Shown: positions 63,720 through 64,000 of the stretch, piece by piece
How the letters are laid out: the number at the start of each line of letters is the position of its first letter
How positions within the stretch are numbered: the first letter of the stretch is position 1
NCBI GenBank assembly: GCA_946800325.1
Contig: OX326956.1
Location: 22,418,356-22,482,355 of the forward strand
DNA length: 64,000 nt
Reading direction: 5' to 3'
Source of the DNA: Luzula sylvatica
Lineage: Eukaryota; Streptophyta; Magnoliopsida; Poales; Juncaceae
Position numbers and translations under genes: made by a program
The notes under the pieces: generated by a model
Seen by the model: the letters and a program-made list of their open reading frames with translations, nothing else
Databases searched by the model: none
Told to the model about the DNA's origin: nothing

Positions 63720-64000
63720 CTTTTGTTGCACTTAAATTTCAACATTTTTTGAAAGAATATCGTGATTAAATTTTTCGAAGATGTTGTACTTCAATTTTTG
63801 CATTTTTAAGCATTTTTTGAAAAAAATGAAATTTGTGTGTGTTAGTCCTCAATTACGGAGTATTTTGAGTACGACATGAAAATTGAGTATTTTTCTTGTA
63901 TTACATTTTAATTTTAACATTTTTTATAAAATATAATAATTGAATTTTTCGAAGGTGTTACACTTCAATTTTTGCATTTTTAAAAAAATTTTGAAAAAAA
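63720..64000 (+). repeat. HOR-II unit, truncated by window end
   Basis: Marker monomer m8 and the start of m9, H2 type. The array clearly continues beyond the window. Confidence 0.85.

Larger units (their letters stand above)
1..64000 (+). repeat. Tandem satellite array, ~175 bp monomer, whole window
   Basis: The motif GAGTACGACATGAAAATTGA, or a close variant, recurs about every 174-176 bases from end to end (for example GTAC at 166, 342 and 516). One monomer counted by hand has 39 G+C of 174 bases, and the strand shown is T-rich with more G than C. All copies read the same way; I saw no inverted segment and no insertion of unrelated sequence. Single-copy genes, RNA genes and transposons are absent as far as reading can show. 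Open frames up to ~115 codons occur on both strands, but they recur at the monomer or higher-order period and are by-products of a stop-poor repeat. Known biology: 150-180 bp AT-rich tandem repeats with higher-order units are typical of eukaryotic centromeric and pericentromeric heterochromatin. A centromeric role and the taxon are inference; I do not recognise the family. Confidence 0.97.

Noticed and set aside
1..64000. CRISPR array
   Set aside because: Regular spacing might suggest it, but the whole ~175 bp period is repeated with no unique spacers, no 24-48 bp direct repeats and no cas genes.
1..64000. CENP-B box
   Set aside because: The candidate TTCG in subunit A (TTTTTCGAAGGTGTTAG) lacks the required A and CGGG positions, and I saw no match on the other strand.
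1..64000. Telomeric or microsatellite tract
   Set aside because: No TTAGGG, TTTAGGG or TTAGG runs. GTGTGTGT stretches at the end of subunit B are only 8-10 bases long and part of the monomer.
1..64000. Embedded transposon, LTR or rRNA/tRNA gene
   Set aside because: Monomer landmarks continue at ~175 bp throughout, leaving no gap large enough for an insertion. No target-site duplications or terminal repeats other than the satellite itself.
1..64000. AT-rich bacterial, organellar or viral genome segment
   Set aside because: No coding sequence in 64 kb and multi-level tandem repeats rule out a gene-dense genome. A nuclear satellite is the simplest reading.
1..64000. Assignment to a known plant or insect centromere repeat
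   Set aside because: Monomer length fits many families, but I could not match the sequence to one I know with confidence. A search against satellite databases would decide.

Overview
The whole 64 kb window is one uninterrupted, head-to-tail, AT-rich satellite DNA array. I find no credible protein-coding gene, RNA gene, transposon, CRISPR array or unique-sequence island. The basic monomer is about 174-175 bp; one monomer counted by hand has 39 G+C in 174 bases (about 22%). Every monomer I read points the same way, with the T-rich strand shown. Size, base composition, tandem order and higher-order repeats (HORs) fit a eukaryotic nuclear centromeric or pericentromeric satellite. I do not recognise the family and cannot name the species.

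The organisation is nested. (1) The monomer looks like a trimer of a ~58 bp ancestral unit: subunits A, B and C of about 57, 58 and 59 bp share a GTTAxxCTTC head and an ATTGA segment near the end. (2) Monomers tend to alternate between two classes: alpha (A begins near ATTACATTT, preceding a B that ends GAAACTTGTG) and beta (A begins near GTTACACTTC, B ends GAAATTTGTG). A third marker class reads CTTTTGTTGCACTTAAATTT. (3) Twelve alternating monomers plus one marker make a 13-mer HOR, in two distinct versions: HOR-I (~2268 bp, left) and HOR-II (~2273 bp, right). (4) HOR-II units are themselves grouped into a 6471 bp (13+13+11 monomers) block present twice in tandem, nearly identical.

Layout: 1-5.2 kb, divergent monomers with loose 7/8-monomer spacing; 5.2-12.6 kb, HOR-I; 12.6-13.35 kb, a duplicated two-monomer (351 bp) unit; 13.4-16.4 kb, an ~1402 bp 8-mer; 16.2-25.6 kb, an older ~4.48 kb-spaced duplication with two monomers shortened by exactly one 58 bp subunit, leading into the first canonical HOR-II unit at 23.6 kb; 25.6-38.5 kb, the two 6471 bp blocks; 38.5-41.9 kb, a further 11-mer and the start of a rearranged unit; 41.9-47.5 kb, alternating 8-mer deletion derivatives X and Y; 47.5-64 kb, 13-mer HOR-II units of two intermixed haplotypes with one more Y derivative near 57.5 kb.

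Divergence falls from left to right, as expected if the left part is older and nearer an array edge and the right part was recently homogenised by unequal exchange or conversion. Open frames up to ~115 codons exist on both strands but repeat with the satellite and are not genes. All coordinates come from reading by eye; block edges are good to about +/-50 bp unless tied to a named motif.
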